Source: Leptolinea tardivitalis
GTDB lineage: Bacteria > Chloroflexota > Anaerolineae > Anaerolineales > Anaerolineaceae
Assembly (NCBI RefSeq): GCF_001050275.1
Contig: NZ_BBYA01000010.1
Coordinates: 1 to 64,000 of the forward strand
DNA length: 64,000 nucleotides
Direction: 5' to 3'
The position numbers and the translations under genes are program-made. Each line of letters starts with the position of its first letter. The first letter of the stretch is position 1. Shown here piece by piece: positions 1 through 10,747 of this stretch. Below the pieces are notes generated by a model. The model was given only the letters and a program-made list of their open reading frames with translations. It was not told the DNA's origin and ran no database searches.

Positions 1-13
1 TTTCTTTGGATTC

Positions 14-1216
14 CTACGCAAGAATCTTGGTAATGACACCCGCGCCAACGGTCAGACCGCCTTCGCGAATGGCGAATTTTGAACCCTGTTCCAACGCAAC
101 CGGAATGATCAGTTCCACTTCCATGTTCACGTTGTCTCCCGGCATAACCATTTCAACACCTTCCGGCAGTTTGATGTTACCGGTTACATCCATGGTGCGA
201 ATGTAGAACTGCGGGCGGTATCCACTGAAGAATGCTTTGTGACGTCCGCCTTCTTCTTTCTTCAACACGTACACTTCCGCGTTGAATTTGGTGTGCGGGG
301 TGATGCTCGCCGGTTTGGCCACCACCATGCCGCGTTCCACATCGGTGCGCTCAATACCGCGCAGCAGCAATCCCAGATTGTCGCCAGCCTGGCCTTCGTC
401 CAGCAGCTTGTGGAACATTTCGACACCGGTTACTACCGAGTTCATGCTCTTCTCCCGCAATCCCACGATTTCCACCGGGTCGCCTACTTTGATCTTGCCG
501 CGGTCTACACGTCCGGTTACCACCGTCCCGCGCCCCTTGATCGAGAACACGTCTTCGATTGGCATCATGAACGGTTTGTCCAACGCACGTTCCGGGGTCG
601 GAATGTATTCATCCACTACCCGCAGCAGTTCTTTGATGCAGGCATATTCCGGTGCGTTCGGATCGGTCGAGGTGCTTTCCAGTGCTTTCAAGGCGGAGCC
701 GCGTACAATCGGGGTGGTGTCGCCCGGATACTTGTACTCGTTGAGCATTTCACGCAGTTCCATCTCAACCAGTTCCAACAGTTCCGGATCGCCCATCTGA
801 TCAATTTTGTTCAGGAAGACCACGATGCTCGGCACTTCCACCTGGTAGGCCAGCAAGACGTGTTCTTTCGTCTGCGGCATAGGGCCGTCGGGCGCTGCCA
901 CCACCAGGATGGCGCCATCTACCTGCGCCGCACCTGTGATCATGTTTTTGATGTAGTCACGGTGTCCCGGCATGTCCACATGGGCATAGTGCCGGTGTTC
1001 GGTCTCGTATTCAACATGCGCAATGTTGATCGTGATGCCGCGCGCTTTTTCTTCCGGCGCGTTATCAATTTGATCGTACGCACGATATTCCGCGTTTCCC
1101 AAAAATCCGCAATACTTGGTGATGGCCGCGGTTAATGTCGTCTTCCCATGGTCAATGTGACCCATGGTACCAACATTCACATGCGGTTTTGATCGGTCAA
1201 ATTTCTGCTTCGCCAT
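14..1216 (-). CDS. tuf: Elongation factor Tu
   Basis: EF-Tu, the GTPase that carries aminoacyl-tRNA to the ribosome. The 400-residue protein has the usual family length. G1 (GHIDHGKT, residues 19-26), G2 (RGIT, 59-62), G3 (DMPGH, 81-85) and G4 (NKID, 136-139) are all visible. G3 has Met where DCPGH is the common form, a mild variant. The ATG start follows an AAGGAG ribosome site. It is the last gene of the rpsL-rpsG-fusA-tuf run, 43 bases after fusA, with no promoter apparent in that gap, so it is probably co-transcribed from the promoter ahead of rpsL. Confidence 0.98.
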   Translation of the reverse strand: MAKQKFDRSKPHVNVGTMGHIDHGKTTLTAAITKYCGFLGNAEYRAYDQIDNAPEEKARGITINIAHVEYETEHRHYAHVDMPGHRDYIKNMITGAAQVDGAILVVAAPDGPMPQTKEHVLLAYQVEVPSIVVFLNKIDQMGDPELLELVEMELREMLNEYKYPGDTTPIVRGSALKALESTSTDPNAPEYACIKELLRVVDEYIPTPERALDKPFMMPIEDVFSIKGRGTVVTGRVDRGKIKVGDPVEIVGLREKSMNSVVTGVEMFHKLLDEGQAGDNLGLLLRGIERTDVERGMVVAKPASITPHTKFNAEVYVLKKEEGGRHKAFFSGYRPQFYIRTMDVTGNIKLPEGVEMVMPGDNVNMEVELIIPVALEQGSKFAIREGGLTVGAGVITKILA

Positions 1217-1259
1217 ATGGTACGCTTCTCCTTAATAATTGCAGGTAAATAGTAGTAGG

Positions 1260-3329
1260 TTATTTCAACACTTTTTCCGCCACCGATTCGGAAACCGGTG
1301 CGTAATGATCAAATTCCATGGTGAAAACACCGCGTCCCTGCGTTGAAGACCGCAGATCAGTGGCATAACCGAACATTTCGGCCATGGGAACCTGGCAGCG
1401 AACAGCCTGGGCATTTCCCGGGCGAGCTTCAGTCGCCTGGATCATGCCGCGGCGGGAACTCAATTGTCCCAGCACATCTCCGAAGAATTCTTCCGGAACG
1501 ACAACTTCCACCTTCATAATCGGTTCCAGTAAGACTGGAGAACCTTTCTGCATGGCTTCTTTAAAGCCCAGAATGGCAGCCATTTTGAAGGCCATTTCAC
1601 TGGAGTCAACTTCGTGGAAAGATCCGTCAATCAATTGGACTTTTATATCGGTGACAGGGTATCCACCCAGAACACCGCTTTCCGTTGCTTCTTTTACACC
1701 CTTTTCAACGGCCGGAATGTATTCACGCGGAATAGCGCCGCCCGTGATCTTATCTTCGAAGATAATCCCGGTTCCTGTATCACCAGGTTCAAGGCAGAAG
1801 ACTACATGACCATACTGCCCATGACCGCCTGATTGTTTCGCGTATTTATAGGAATATTTGGCTACAGGTCGTGTAATCGTCTCATGGTAGGCAACACGTG
1901 GTTTCCCGATGTTGGCCTGCACGCGGAATTCACGCAACATGCGATCAACCAACACATCAAGATGAAGTTCACCCATCCCTTTGATAATGGTCTGTCCGGT
2001 GTTTTCATCGGTCATTACCCGAAACGTTGGGTCTTCTTCCGCTAATTTTTGAAGAGCTTCACCCATCTTTTCCTGATCGGCGGTTGTTTTTGGCTCAATA
2101 GCTACAGAAATAACCGGTTCAGGGAAAGTAATGGCTTCAAGGGTGATTGGCTGGGCAGCATCGCACAGAGTGTCACCGGTAAAGCTTTCCTTCAGGCCCA
2201 GAACGGCAGCGATATCGCCAGCCAGAACTTCCTGAATATCTTCACGACGATCGGCATACATGCGGATTAAACGGCCAATTCGTTCTTTTTTGCCTTTGAC
2301 CGAGTTATAGACCATTGTGCCGCTGGCCAACTTACCGGAATAGACACGGAAATAGGCCAGACGTCCCACATACGGGTCGGTGACAATTTTAAATACCAAG
2401 GCACTCATGGGAGCGTCATCTTCTGCCGGACGGGTAATTTCTTCGCCCGTGTCGGGATTATTTCCATTTACAGCTGGAATATCCAGAGGTGATGGGAGAT
2501 AATCAATGACGGCATCCAAAACCTGCTGTACACCTTTATTCTTCAAAGAAGAACCTGTGAAAACAGCTGTGGCTCGGTTTTCCAGAATACCTTTGCGCAG
2601 GGCGGCTTTGAGTTCATCAATGCTCAATTCTTCGCCTTCAAGGAACTTTACGGTCAGATCATCATCCAATTCGGCAATTTTCTCGACCATAGCTGCGCGG
2701 GCTTCTTCGGCGGCGGATTTTAATTCCGCCGGGATTTCAGCATAAGTTTCCTGTTTGCCAAGCTCATCTTCATAGTAGATGGCCTGCATGGTTAACAGGT
2801 CAACAACACCTTTGAAATTTGATTCAGATCCTATTGCGAGTTGCATCGGAATCGCATTGGCACCAAGACGCTGGCGAATGCTTTCAACAGTTCGTTCGAA
2901 GCTGGCACCAATCCGGTCCATTTTATTGGCGAAGCAAATGCGCGGTACATTGTACCGGTCAGCCTGCCGCCATACGGTTTCACTCTGGGGCTCAACGCCT
3001 TGAACAGAATCAAAAACAACAACACCGCCGTCCAAAACGCGTAAAGAACGTTGGACTTCAGCCGTGAAATCAATGTGTCCGGGAGTATCAATAATATTAA
3101 TCTGATATCCCTTCCATTCCGCCGTAACAGCCGCAGACACGATCGTAATACCCCGTTCGCGTTCCTGAACCATCCAGTCGGTGACAGTATTGCCTTCATC
3201 GACGTTTCCCAACCGATACGTCTTTCCTGTATAGAACAGAATACGTTCGGTCGTGGTGGTCTTTCCGGCATCAATATGAGCGATAATTCCGATATTTCGG
3301 TACCGCTCCAAGGGGAAATTACGCGCCAT
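1260..3329 (-). CDS. fusA: Elongation factor G
   Basis: EF-G, the ribosomal translocase GTPase. The 689-residue length matches bacterial EF-G. G1 (AHIDAGKTT, residues 17-25), G2 (RGIT, about 60) and G3 (DTPGH, 81-85) are clear, followed by NKMD as G4 and full domains II-V, including the GGAIPREY segment of domain IV. It sits between rpsG and tuf on the same strand with a short gap on each side, the classical str-operon order. Nothing suggests the shorter EF-G2 paralogue type. Confidence 0.98.
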   Translation of the reverse strand: MARNFPLERYRNIGIIAHIDAGKTTTTERILFYTGKTYRLGNVDEGNTVTDWMVQERERGITIVSAAVTAEWKGYQINIIDTPGHIDFTAEVQRSLRVLDGGVVVFDSVQGVEPQSETVWRQADRYNVPRICFANKMDRIGASFERTVESIRQRLGANAIPMQLAIGSESNFKGVVDLLTMQAIYYEDELGKQETYAEIPAELKSAAEEARAAMVEKIAELDDDLTVKFLEGEELSIDELKAALRKGILENRATAVFTGSSLKNKGVQQVLDAVIDYLPSPLDIPAVNGNNPDTGEEITRPAEDDAPMSALVFKIVTDPYVGRLAYFRVYSGKLASGTMVYNSVKGKKERIGRLIRMYADRREDIQEVLAGDIAAVLGLKESFTGDTLCDAAQPITLEAITFPEPVISVAIEPKTTADQEKMGEALQKLAEEDPTFRVMTDENTGQTIIKGMGELHLDVLVDRMLREFRVQANIGKPRVAYHETITRPVAKYSYKYAKQSGGHGQYGHVVFCLEPGDTGTGIIFEDKITGGAIPREYIPAVEKGVKEATESGVLGGYPVTDIKVQLIDGSFHEVDSSEMAFKMAAILGFKEAMQKGSPVLLEPIMKVEVVVPEEFFGDVLGQLSSRRGMIQATEARPGNAQAVRCQVPMAEMFGYATDLRSSTQGRGVFTMEFDHYAPVSESVAEKVLK

Positions 3330-3376
3330 TACTAATCCTTACTTCCATTCAATGATTAAGATTCGAATTCCGGAGA

Positions 3377-3847
3377 TTAGGCGCGATAATGTGAGAAAGC
3401 GCGGTTGGCTTCTGCCATCTTGTGGGTTTCTTCACGTTTGCGGACTGCGGAACCCTGATTGTTGGCAGCATCCATAATCTCAGCGGACAATTTTTCGGCA
3501 AAAGATTTACCCGTCCGGGCCCGGGAAGCATCAATGATCCAGCGCATGGCCAGAGTCAGACGGCGGGAGGAGGGAACTTCCATAGGCACCTGGTAGGTGG
3601 CACCACCCACACGGCGTGGGCGGACTTCCATGATCGGGCCTACATTTTTGAGGGCCTGGTCATAAATTTCAACCGGATTCTTTCCGGTTTTTTCCTGGAC
3701 CATATCCATGGCGTCATAGATTAATGATTCAGCCGTGCTTTTCTTACCACGGCGCATAACGCGGTGAATCAACAGCTGCAAAGGAACGCTGGAATACTTG
3801 CGATCCGGATTTACTTCACGAGCTTCGGGTTTATTGCGTCGAGACAT
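3377..3847 (-). CDS. rpsG: 30S ribosomal protein S7
   Basis: Ribosomal protein S7, which nucleates assembly of the 30S head by binding the 3' domain of 16S rRNA. The protein is 156 residues, the usual length, begins MSRRNKPEAR, and contains the conserved VEVRPRRVGGATYQVP-like segment near residue 75. It lies 32 bases after rpsL and 47 before fusA. In other bacteria S7 represses its own operon by binding the message; the sequence alone does not show whether that happens here. Confidence 0.98.
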   Translation of the reverse strand: MSRRNKPEAREVNPDRKYSSVPLQLLIHRVMRRGKKSTAESLIYDAMDMVQEKTGKNPVEIYDQALKNVGPIMEVRPRRVGGATYQVPMEVPSSRRLTLAMRWIIDASRARTGKSFAEKLSAEIMDAANNQGSAVRKREETHKMAEANRAFSHYRA

Positions 3848-3879
3848 ACCACTCTCTCCGGTTTAGTTTCTTTTCTAGG

Positions 3880-4293
3880 TTATTTCGGCTGTTTGGCGCC
3901 GTATTTTGAACGAGCCTGGGAACGCTTGGCAACGCCAGTCGTGTCCAGAGTACCGCGGACAATGTGATAGCGGACACCGGGAAGGTCTTTCACACGGCCG
4001 CCACGAACAAGCACCACAGAGTGCTCCTGTAGCTGGTGTCCTTCGCCGGGGATATACGCAGTCACTTCGATACCGTTTGACAAACGCACACGGGCAATTT
4101 TCCGCAAAGCGGAATTCGGTTTTTTCGGTGTCATCGTACGGACTACGGTGCAAACACCTCGTTTCTGCGGAGCGCCGTCTTGCTTTTCACGGCGCTGTTT
4201 TACCGTGTTGAGGGTATACAGCAAAGCCGGAGCTTTGCTCTTTACTTTTTTGGTCTGGCGACCTTTGCGGATCAACTGATTGATGGTAGGCAC
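3880..4293 (-). CDS. rpsL: 30S ribosomal protein S12
   Basis: Ribosomal protein S12, a decoding-centre protein. I start it at the GTG at 4293, seven bases after GGAG, because the protein then begins [13 protein letters not shown] like other S12 proteins; an upstream ATG in frame adds 24 residues unlike any S12. The result is 137 residues, with the loop insertion at about 25-40 typical of Gram-positive-type S12. [11 protein letters not shown] (55-65) keeps both lysines of the streptomycin region, and [11 protein letters not shown] is intact, so a streptomycin-sensitive form is expected. Confidence 0.96.
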   Translation of the reverse strand: MPTINQLIRKGRQTKKVKSKAPALLYTLNTVKQRREKQDGAPQKRGVCTVVRTMTPKKPNSALRKIARVRLSNGIEVTAYIPGEGHQLQEHSVVLVRGGRVKDLPGVRYHIVRGTLDTTGVAKRSQARSKYGAKQPK

Positions 4294-4358
4294 GTCTTTT
4301 CTCCAAAAAAAACCATCTCGAATAATTTCTGATTGCTGCCCTGTTTTTCCAAACAGTA

Positions 4359-4387
4359 AGGCCATCTTAAGCTTGCTGTGATGGCCT
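4359..4387 (-). other. Hairpin in the rpsL leader
   Basis: In the roughly 150-base leader between the internal promoter and rpsL, AGGCCATC and GATGGCCT can pair over 8 bp around a 13-base loop. There is no following T run, so it is not a terminator. It could be a regulatory or mRNA-stability element of the str transcript; this is inference. Confidence 0.4.
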
Positions 4388-4443
4388 CACCTTTCACCAA
4401 ATTGGTTACAGAAACGAGGGCGGATACAAGGCAACGGAGGGCG

Positions 4444-4472
4444 ATTATAGCACGGGGTCAGACCACCGTCAA
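4444..4472 (-). promoter_or_regulatory. Promoter for rpsL-rpsG-fusA-tuf
   Basis: On the minus strand TTGACG (4467-4472) and TATAAT (4444-4449) are separated by exactly 17 bases, a near-consensus sigma-70 promoter. The -35 box overlaps the last codons of rpoB, so the ribosomal-protein and elongation-factor genes can be expressed independently of rpoB. Confidence 0.8.
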
Positions 4473-7400
4473 GCGAGCTCCCCTCCAGACAGAACGGATA
4501 GGTCTTCACCAAGGCCGAGCAGGTCAATTCCCATGCGCGGCGGCTTTACCCGTTCCTCATCTTTTCCGAAGCGGATCACTTCACCATTATCCATTACCGC
4601 TTCGACGCCCAGCCCAAGGCTCTGAAGTTCTTTGACCAGAACCCGGAAAGAGGCCGGGATACTGGGTTCTTCGATCGATTCGCCTTTTACAATGGCTTCA
4701 TAGGCATTGACACGCCCCTGAACATCGTCTGATTTGACGGTAAGCATTTCTTGCAGGGTATAGGCAGCACCATAGGCTTCAAGAGCCCATACTTCCATTT
4801 CACCGAAGCGTTGTCCACCAAACTGCGCCTTACCGCCCAGAGGCTGCTGGGTAACAAGACTATATGGGCCGGTTGAACGGGCATGCACTTTATCTTCCAC
4901 AAGGTGGTGCAGTTTCAGCATGGTCATGACACCGACAGTTACAGGCTGGTCATATGTGGAACCAGATTTGCCATCCCGCAAGATTTGCTTGCCTAGAATG
5001 GGCATGGGTATGCCGGTTTCTACCATATAAGCATGAGCACGTTCACGAACGGCCGTTTCATCAAGTCCGGTGGTATCTACGCCTTTGGCCTCCAGCCATA
5101 ATTTGAGGCAGACGTTTACCGCCGCCGGATCTTTTACTTCTGAATCTTCAATGGTGTGGTGGTAGCTGAAATTGGTGATTCCGTCAGGATCGTATCCTTT
5201 TTCCCTCAACCATTGTTCTACAACAGCGCGGCGGGCATAGGTGGGATCTGTCGCCAGTTTACTGACATCGTATCCCTTATCACCCAGCCATTGCTCCAGA
5301 TAAAGCATACGCACTTCATCATCGTCCCGAATGCTTTCAGGAGAGTAATCCTGGTCTTTTAACCATTCCCAGGCTTTAATCGCGGCTTCGTTCCAGGCCT
5401 GATCAACCATCCAGGCACGTGAAAGTTCGGCTTCAATTTCTTTTTCGTCTGCGCCATCAAAAACCGGGGTGATGGCGCGGAATCCCATCTCTTTGGCAGC
5501 CCAACCCAGATGCGTCTCTAATATCTGACCGATATTCATACGACCAGGAACACCCAGTGGGTTAAGGATGATATCCACGGGGTTGCCGTCTTCCAGATAG
5601 GGCATATCTTCCACCGGAACAACACGAGAAACAACCCCTTTGTTTCCATGGCGGCCGGCCATTTTATCACCAGCGGTGATCTTACGGCGTTGGGCAACAG
5701 AAACGCGTACCATCTTGTCAACACCGGCAGAGAGGTCGGTATTATCTTCACGAGTGAAGACTTTTACATCCACAACCTTACCGCGTTCACCGTGAGGCAT
5801 GCGCAGAGATGTATCTTTTACATCCCGTGATTTTTCACCAAAAATGGCTCGCAGAAGACGTTCTTCAGGTGTAAGTTCTTTTTCACCTTTCGGTGTAATC
5901 TTGCCAACCAGAATGTCATTCGGGCCCACTTCCGCCCCGATGCGGATGATGCCAGATTCGTCCAGATCTTTGATGGCATCTTCACCTACATTCGGAATAT
6001 CACGCGTGATTTCTTCAGGGCCAAGTTTTGTATCACGTGCTTCCACTTCGTATTTCTCGATGTGAACAGACGTGAAACGATCATCCTGCACCAGCCGTTC
6101 GCTGATCAAGATGGCATCTTCAAAGTTTCCGCCTTCCCATGACACGAAAGCTACCACAACATTTTGCCCGAGCGCCAGATTGCCCTGAACAGTGGAAGAA
6201 GAGTCAGCCAGAATATGTCCTTTTTTGACTTTCTGTCCTTTGACCACAGCGGGGCGCTGGTCAATGCAGGTACTCTGGTTGGATCGTTGATATTTCCGCA
6301 GGTTATACGTCTTGATTCCATTGGCAGAACGCATGATCACCTGACGGCCGGTGACAGAGACAACTTCACCGTCTTCTTCGGCTACAACCACCTGACCCGA
6401 ATCCAGGGCAGCAAAACCTTCCATGCCCGTGGAGATCATCGGGATATCCGGGTTGATTAACGGTACAGCCTGTGCCTGCATGTTCGAACCCATCAAAGCG
6501 CGGTTCGCATCGTCATGTTCAAGGAAGGGGATCAACGCAGCGCTGATACCGACAACCTGGTTTGGTGCCACGTCCATATAGTTGATGGCGTCTGGCGATT
6601 GAATGACAAAATCATTATGATGGCGGCAGGTATTGTGCTCTTCCACAAATTCGGAATACTTATCCAGCACTGTATTGGCCTGGGCAATAATGAATTTATC
6701 TTCAGCATCTGCGGAGAGGTATTCCACTTCATCTGTCACATACGGATAGACAAAGATGGTTTTATTCAGTTTGGCAATCGCCGGAAGCATTTCCTTTGTA
6801 ACCCGGTCATCTTTCTTCCCGATCAGTGTGCCTTTTTCATCGACGAGGTCTTCACGCAGACGGCGACCGAGCAGGTTCGGATCAGAAGACGGGAGGGCTT
6901 TCGATACCCGGCGGTATGGAGTTTCGATAAAGCCATATTCATTTACCCGTGCGAAGGACGCCAGACGCCCAATCAAACCGATATTCGGGCCTTCAGGTGT
7001 TTCAATCGGGCAGATGCGGCCATAGTGCGAGTGGTGAACATCACGAACATCAAAACCAGCCCGCTCCCGGCGCAGACCTCCAGGTCCCAGGGCTGACAGG
7101 GTACGTTTGTGGCGCAGCTCGGCCAACGGGTTGGTTTGATCCATGAACTGGGATAACTGGCTGCTTCCAAAGAATTCGCGCAGCGCAGCCACAACCGGCC
7201 GGATGTTGATCAGGGAAACCGGTGAGACCTGTTCCTGATCACGAATGGACATACGTTCCTTGATGACGCGTTCCATTCGGCGCATACCGATGCGCAGTTT
7301 ATTCTGGATCAGTTCACCAACAGTCTTTACACGGCGATTGCCGAGGTGGTCAATATCGTCGCGGTCTTCTTTTTCATTGTTAATCAGGATCATGCGGCGG

Positions 7401-8392
7401 ACGAGATAGACAATATCCCAGGCCGTCACCGTGCGATGGGTTACCGGGATCTTATCCACAAGGTCCAGTTTCTGGTTTAATTTATATCGGCCTACCCGTT
7501 CCAGGTCATAATGACGCTGGTCAAAGAGCTGCTCAATCATGAAGGCCTTGGCATTATCCAGGTTGGCCGGGTCGCCCGGGCGCATACGTTTGAAGAATTC
7601 AAGCAGCGCTGCCTGAGCAATGGTCAAGCCGCCGGAAAGATTCCAGACGGGTTCCTGCCGCATGGAGTTTGTAATAAACATACGGTCAACATTATTGTCA
7701 ACATCCTGGAAGAGCGAGATCAGTTCTTCATCTGAACCGGTTTTTAGAGGCGATTCAGGAAGTCCATCGCTGACAGCAGCCAATGCCCGCAGGAAAATGG
7801 TAATCGGCACCGTGCGTTTGCGGTTGAATTTCAGGATGATGTAATCATTTTTGCGTGTTTCAAATTCCATCCAGGCACCACGATCCGGGATCAACTTGGC
7901 ATTGGCCAGATAATGTCCGGTGGCGCGATCCTGAGTAGATTCAAAGTAGACACCCGGGGAACGGATCAATTGAGAGACAACCACGCGCTCCGTTCCATTG
8001 ATAATAAATGTGCCCTTATCCGTCATTTCCGGGAAATCGCCCAGGAAGATTTCCGTGCGGACCGGGCTCGGAACTTCAGGGCCTTCCAACAAGACTGTCA
8101 CAAATAACGGAGAAGCATACGTCAAATCGCGTTCAATGCACTCGTCTATGGTGTGCTTTGGTTCACCAAAGCGATATTTCAAATCCCACTCTTTTAATTT
8201 CTCGTCATAGCACGGGAAATGCAATCGCATGCCCTTGTTATACGATTCAATGGGTGAGATTTCATTGAACAGGTCGCCCAGGTTATCGGTTTTCAGGCGG
8301 CGAAAAGAATCAAGCTGTACTTCAATTAAATTAGGTAAATTAAAAACTGTTGGAATGCGTGCGAAACTCTTAGTTTCAAACTCGGAAGCCAT
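4469..8392 (-). CDS. rpoB: RNA polymerase beta subunit
   Basis: Beta subunit of RNA polymerase, 1307 residues. Conserved blocks are visible throughout, including the rifampicin cluster ([10 protein letters not shown] and [12 protein letters not shown]) with the usual Asp, His and Ser, so sensitivity is likely. The C-terminal [19 protein letters not shown] block is intact. Residues about 982-1133 form an insertion, placed after the ATPVFDGA motif, that holds several W-L-x-x-K-G-Y-D units (see findings). rpoC is not next to it: rpsL follows after 175 bases. A good promoter lies 72 bases upstream of the ATG. Confidence 0.98.
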   Translation of the reverse strand: MASEFETKSFARIPTVFNLPNLIEVQLDSFRRLKTDNLGDLFNEISPIESYNKGMRLHFPCYDEKLKEWDLKYRFGEPKHTIDECIERDLTYASPLFVTVLLEGPEVPSPVRTEIFLGDFPEMTDKGTFIINGTERVVVSQLIRSPGVYFESTQDRATGHYLANAKLIPDRGAWMEFETRKNDYIILKFNRKRTVPITIFLRALAAVSDGLPESPLKTGSDEELISLFQDVDNNVDRMFITNSMRQEPVWNLSGGLTIAQAALLEFFKRMRPGDPANLDNAKAFMIEQLFDQRHYDLERVGRYKLNQKLDLVDKIPVTHRTVTAWDIVYLVRRMILINNEKEDRDDIDHLGNRRVKTVGELIQNKLRIGMRRMERVIKERMSIRDQEQVSPVSLINIRPVVAALREFFGSSQLSQFMDQTNPLAELRHKRTLSALGPGGLRRERAGFDVRDVHHSHYGRICPIETPEGPNIGLIGRLASFARVNEYGFIETPYRRVSKALPSSDPNLLGRRLREDLVDEKGTLIGKKDDRVTKEMLPAIAKLNKTIFVYPYVTDEVEYLSADAEDKFIIAQANTVLDKYSEFVEEHNTCRHHNDFVIQSPDAINYMDVAPNQVVGISAALIPFLEHDDANRALMGSNMQAQAVPLINPDIPMISTGMEGFAALDSGQVVVAEEDGEVVSVTGRQVIMRSANGIKTYNLRKYQRSNQSTCIDQRPAVVKGQKVKKGHILADSSSTVQGNLALGQNVVVAFVSWEGGNFEDAILISERLVQDDRFTSVHIEKYEVEARDTKLGPEEITRDIPNVGEDAIKDLDESGIIRIGAEVGPNDILVGKITPKGEKELTPEERLLRAIFGEKSRDVKDTSLRMPHGERGKVVDVKVFTREDNTDLSAGVDKMVRVSVAQRRKITAGDKMAGRHGNKGVVSRVVPVEDMPYLEDGNPVDIILNPLGVPGRMNIGQILETHLGWAAKEMGFRAITPVFDGADEKEIEAELSRAWMVDQAWNEAAIKAWEWLKDQDYSPESIRDDDEVRMLYLEQWLGDKGYDVSKLATDPTYARRAVVEQWLREKGYDPDGITNFSYHHTIEDSEVKDPAAVNVCLKLWLEAKGVDTTGLDETAVRERAHAYMVETGIPMPILGKQILRDGKSGSTYDQPVTVGVMTMLKLHHLVEDKVHARSTGPYSLVTQQPLGGKAQFGGQRFGEMEVWALEAYGAAYTLQEMLTVKSDDVQGRVNAYEAIVKGESIEEPSIPASFRVLVKELQSLGLGVEAVMDNGEVIRFGKDEERVKPPRMGIDLLGLGEDLSVLSGGELA
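4994..5449 (-). repeat. Lineage-specific repeat insertion inside rpoB
   Basis: This codes for RpoB residues about 982-1133, where E. coli has only a short linker between ATPVFDGA and the DG-x-(T/S)-G segment. Four related units can be read: [47 protein letters not shown] and [16 protein letters not shown]. The reading frame is continuous. The units are degenerate at protein level, so this is an old internal duplication, not a recent DNA repeat. Confidence 0.75.
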
Positions 8393-8738
8393 GTCTACTC
8401 CTGGTTAAACGTGGCGAAAGGGGGAGAAAAAACCTGCCGCCCTTCGATAGTAAAGCAATTGGTAAGTATATCAAAAGGAAATTCGAAAATCAAGTATTTT
8501 AAGAAAATCATTGAGAAATCAGTATTTTTGATTACACGAATCTCTCCACACCGGTGAATACAATTTCACCTTACTACAAATGAAAGTGTATTTCCACCGG
8601 CAATTCTTTGGATTGTTTTTCTAATAATTTTAAATAAAAATCCATTTTATAAATAGTATTTCCTTTCTGATACCAGTACCTGTTGGAATCCATCCTCCGA
8701 TCGATCCAACAGATACCGGCATTTTCAAATTGAAAAAC
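8393..8738. other. Intergenic region upstream of rpoB
   Basis: These 346 bases hold no gene. They contain the rpoB promoter and a 72-base leader, and near the RNHCP end an inverted repeat (CTGTTGGA and TCCAACAG, 8680-8712) with a 17-base loop that may end the RNHCP transcript, although no T run follows. The middle is AT-rich with nothing else I can support. Confidence 0.6.
8465..8493 (-). promoter_or_regulatory. rpoB promoter
   Basis: TTGATT (8488-8493) and TATACT (8465-8470) on the minus strand, with a 17-base spacer, lie 72 bases ahead of the rpoB ATG. No rplJ-rplL genes precede rpoB, so this is the likely main start for rpoB. Confidence 0.7.
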
Positions 8739-9404
8739 TTATTTTTGTGTATCGGGGAATATTTCGCCATCTTCAAACTGGATTCTCTTTTCAGCTTCGT
8801 GGCATAGCTCTTCCATCTCAGGGCTCTCAACAGCTCTTCCTCCGCCAAATAACTGGGAATAGACAATAGAATAAGCACCCTGTCCGAGAAGGAATATCCC
8901 TTCACGCTCCAGACGAATTTTCAGCAAGTCTTCCATTTTGTCTGACTCGATGAACAACTGGAACAATCTGTGTGCATCATCATCAGCGGCAATCCGGTTG
9001 ATTGAAATTTTCCCGCAGCCTGTGCAAACATGTACCAGCATTAATTCGCCTGGCCAGTTCCGGCCATACCGTTTGTTGATCTGTTTCACCGTTAACCCCA
9101 CCGGTTCCATCCGGCTGCCGCAATCCGCCAGCCGATCGCCAGCAGTATGCAGGTCAACATGCCGTGACCATAAACACAGGGGGCAATGGTTCCGGTTGTT
9201 TACACCCGCCAGTTCCCTATCAGGAGAGACAAACGCTCCGCATTGACGACATTTGAAATTTTGAGTGTCATAAATGACTCTGTGGATCTTTTCTTTTCCA
9301 TCTTTGTTTCTCTTCTTCTCATGTCGAAATTTCTGCCTGTTTTCAGACTCATAACCATCGAACTCGTCATTTGAATGGCGATTTCGTAAAATATTCTTCT
9401 TCAT
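8739..9404 (-). CDS. RNHCP-domain zinc-binding protein
   Basis: A 221-residue protein carrying the RNHCP motif (RNHCPLC near residue 72) plus CRQC, before it, and HVCTGCG near residue 128. The Cys pairs look like zinc ribbons. The N-terminus is highly charged (MKKNILRNRHSNDEFDGYE). RNHCP (PF12647) is a small family whose function I do not know; its zinc ribbons and basic N-terminus would fit nucleic-acid binding. The gene stands alone behind a 300-base leader with two hairpins, the second a terminator only 14 bases before the ATG, so expression is probably controlled by attenuation. Confidence 0.8.
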   Translation of the reverse strand: MKKNILRNRHSNDEFDGYESENRQKFRHEKKRNKDGKEKIHRVIYDTQNFKCRQCGAFVSPDRELAGVNNRNHCPLCLWSRHVDLHTAGDRLADCGSRMEPVGLTVKQINKRYGRNWPGELMLVHVCTGCGKISINRIAADDDAHRLFQLFIESDKMEDLLKIRLEREGIFLLGQGAYSIVYSQLFGGGRAVESPEMEELCHEAEKRIQFEDGEIFPDTQK

Positions 9405-9731
9405 TGTTCCGCCAGAATAAAAAAAGTCAGCCGCAAGATTTCTCCCGCGGCTGGCTGCATTTGAATAGTTATATTAATGACAGCAAGACGAATTCCCTGT
9501 TTATGCCCCCCTGTTTAACTGCGTGCACGGTCAAGGTATGTCTTTTAAATGCAAACCACGGGATATGACTTCGCCCGTGGTCGGTAATAATCCCTGATTT
9601 GGTATTAAAACCGAACTCTACAGGCGAACCCCTGCATTGAGTGTGACAACAATGACCGAAGCGAAATTAAACAAACAACATCCTTTTTCGAATTAACTAC
9701 AAGAGTGATTATCTCACAAGTCTACCGGTTG
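9405..9731 (-). promoter_or_regulatory. Attenuator-like leader of the RNHCP gene
   Basis: This region runs from the promoter at 9708-9735 to the ATG. Reading the minus strand it has a hairpin ACCACGGG/CCCGTGGT (9555-9581), then about 100 bases, then a terminator hairpin (9425-9456). Short reading frames exist (for example MLFV and a GTG-started frame of 19 codons), but none has a convincing ribosome site, so I do not name a leader peptide here. Confidence 0.6.
9418..9456 (-). terminator. Leader terminator ahead of the RNHCP gene
   Basis: On the minus strand a 10-bp stem (9447-9456 with 9425-9434, one G-T pair) is followed directly by seven T. It lies between the promoter and the start codon, so readthrough must be conditional. 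The ascending arm and loop read CCGCGGGAGAAATCTT, close to the hairpin before the GNAT genes at 32.8 kb. Confidence 0.8.
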
Positions 9732-9735
9732 TCAA
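9708..9735 (-). promoter_or_regulatory. Promoter of the RNHCP leader transcript
   Basis: TTGACA (9730-9735) and GATAAT (9708-9713) on the minus strand are 16 bases apart. The -35 box overlaps the stop codon of the upstream phosphate transporter gene. Confidence 0.65.
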
Positions 9736-10739
9736 TGCAAGAATGAGATACTTAAATTCTGAAACAACCGGATGATCCAGACTGTCAAACCGGCAACCAG
9801 CCCTGACATGGGGATTGTGATCAACCAGGCCATCAAGATATTCCCGGCGGCATTCCATCGGACCTTGTTCACGCGGTCAGCTGCCCCCACCCCCATAATA
9901 GCCGAACTGACAACCTGCGTGGTGCTCACCGGTCCGCCAAACAGGGCGGCTCCCAGAATCACACCGGCTGAGGTTATCTGGGTACAGAAGCCATGAATGG
10001 GTCTGATGCGGAAGAAGCCGGCACCCAGTGTTTTTATCAATCGCCATCCACCGGAAACAGTACCGATGGCAATGGCTGAGGCACTGGCAAAAATGACCCA
10101 CAGGGGAACCTGAAATGATGGGATATAGCCGCCAGCTACCAATCCAAGTGTAATGATACCCATTGTTTTTTGGGCATCATTGGCACCGTGGCTGAGTGCC
10201 AGTCCTATCCCGGTGAGCACCTGAGCCTGCTTGAAAAAGATGTTAATCTTCATGCTGGCATTCCGGGCCAGCCAGTAGACCAGACGTGTAAACACAAACC
10301 CGGCCGCCAGTCCGATGACAGGAGAAACAAAAAGGGCTGACAGAACTTTCAAAACACCGGAAAATTGAATGACTTGCATATTTACACCAACGCCGATCGC
10401 TCCGACCATCCCGCCGATCAACGCATGTGAAGAGCTGCTCGGGATACCCACAAACCAGGTAAAAATATTCCAGACAATGGCACCTATTAATGCCGAGAGA
10501 AGAATAGGTATGGTCATGATGTCTGGCGAAACAATTTCTGACCCGATGGTTGTAGCCACTGCCACCCCGAACAGGAACGGGCCTGAAAATTCTGCCATGG
10601 CCGTCAGGGTGAGGGCCAGGCGTGGTGAAAGCGACCGGCTTGATATGATGGTTGCCACAATATTGCTGGAATCATGCACCCCGTTTAGAAAGTCAAAGAT
10701 TAACGCCAGAATAACCAGAGCAGCCAGTTGTCCATCCAT
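9732..10739 (-). CDS. PiT-family inorganic phosphate transporter
   Basis: Low-affinity phosphate permease of the PiT/PHO4 family, 335 residues and about ten membrane spans. The family repeat G-A-N-D appears twice in variant form: NGVHDSSN near residue 19 and SHGANDAQKTMG near residue 185. It lies 8 bases after the DUF47 gene on the same strand, the usual two-gene arrangement in which the PhoU-like DUF47 protein modulates the transporter. Only the common promoter upstream of the DUF47 gene is apparent. Confidence 0.93.
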   Translation of the reverse strand: MDGQLAALVILALIFDFLNGVHDSSNIVATIISSRSLSPRLALTLTAMAEFSGPFLFGVAVATTIGSEIVSPDIMTIPILLSALIGAIVWNIFTWFVGIPSSSSHALIGGMVGAIGVGVNMQVIQFSGVLKVLSALFVSPVIGLAAGFVFTRLVYWLARNASMKINIFFKQAQVLTGIGLALSHGANDAQKTMGIITLGLVAGGYIPSFQVPLWVIFASASAIAIGTVSGGWRLIKTLGAGFFRIRPIHGFCTQITSAGVILGAALFGGPVSTTQVVSSAIMGVGAADRVNKVRWNAAGNILMAWLITIPMSGLVAGLTVWIIRLFQNLSISFLH

Positions 10740-10747
10740 ACAGCTGC

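Noticed and set aside
239-1135. A 298-codon open frame on the plus strand across tuf
   Set aside because: It lies wholly antisense to tuf and has the composition expected of a complementary-strand shadow, with no ribosome site or family match.
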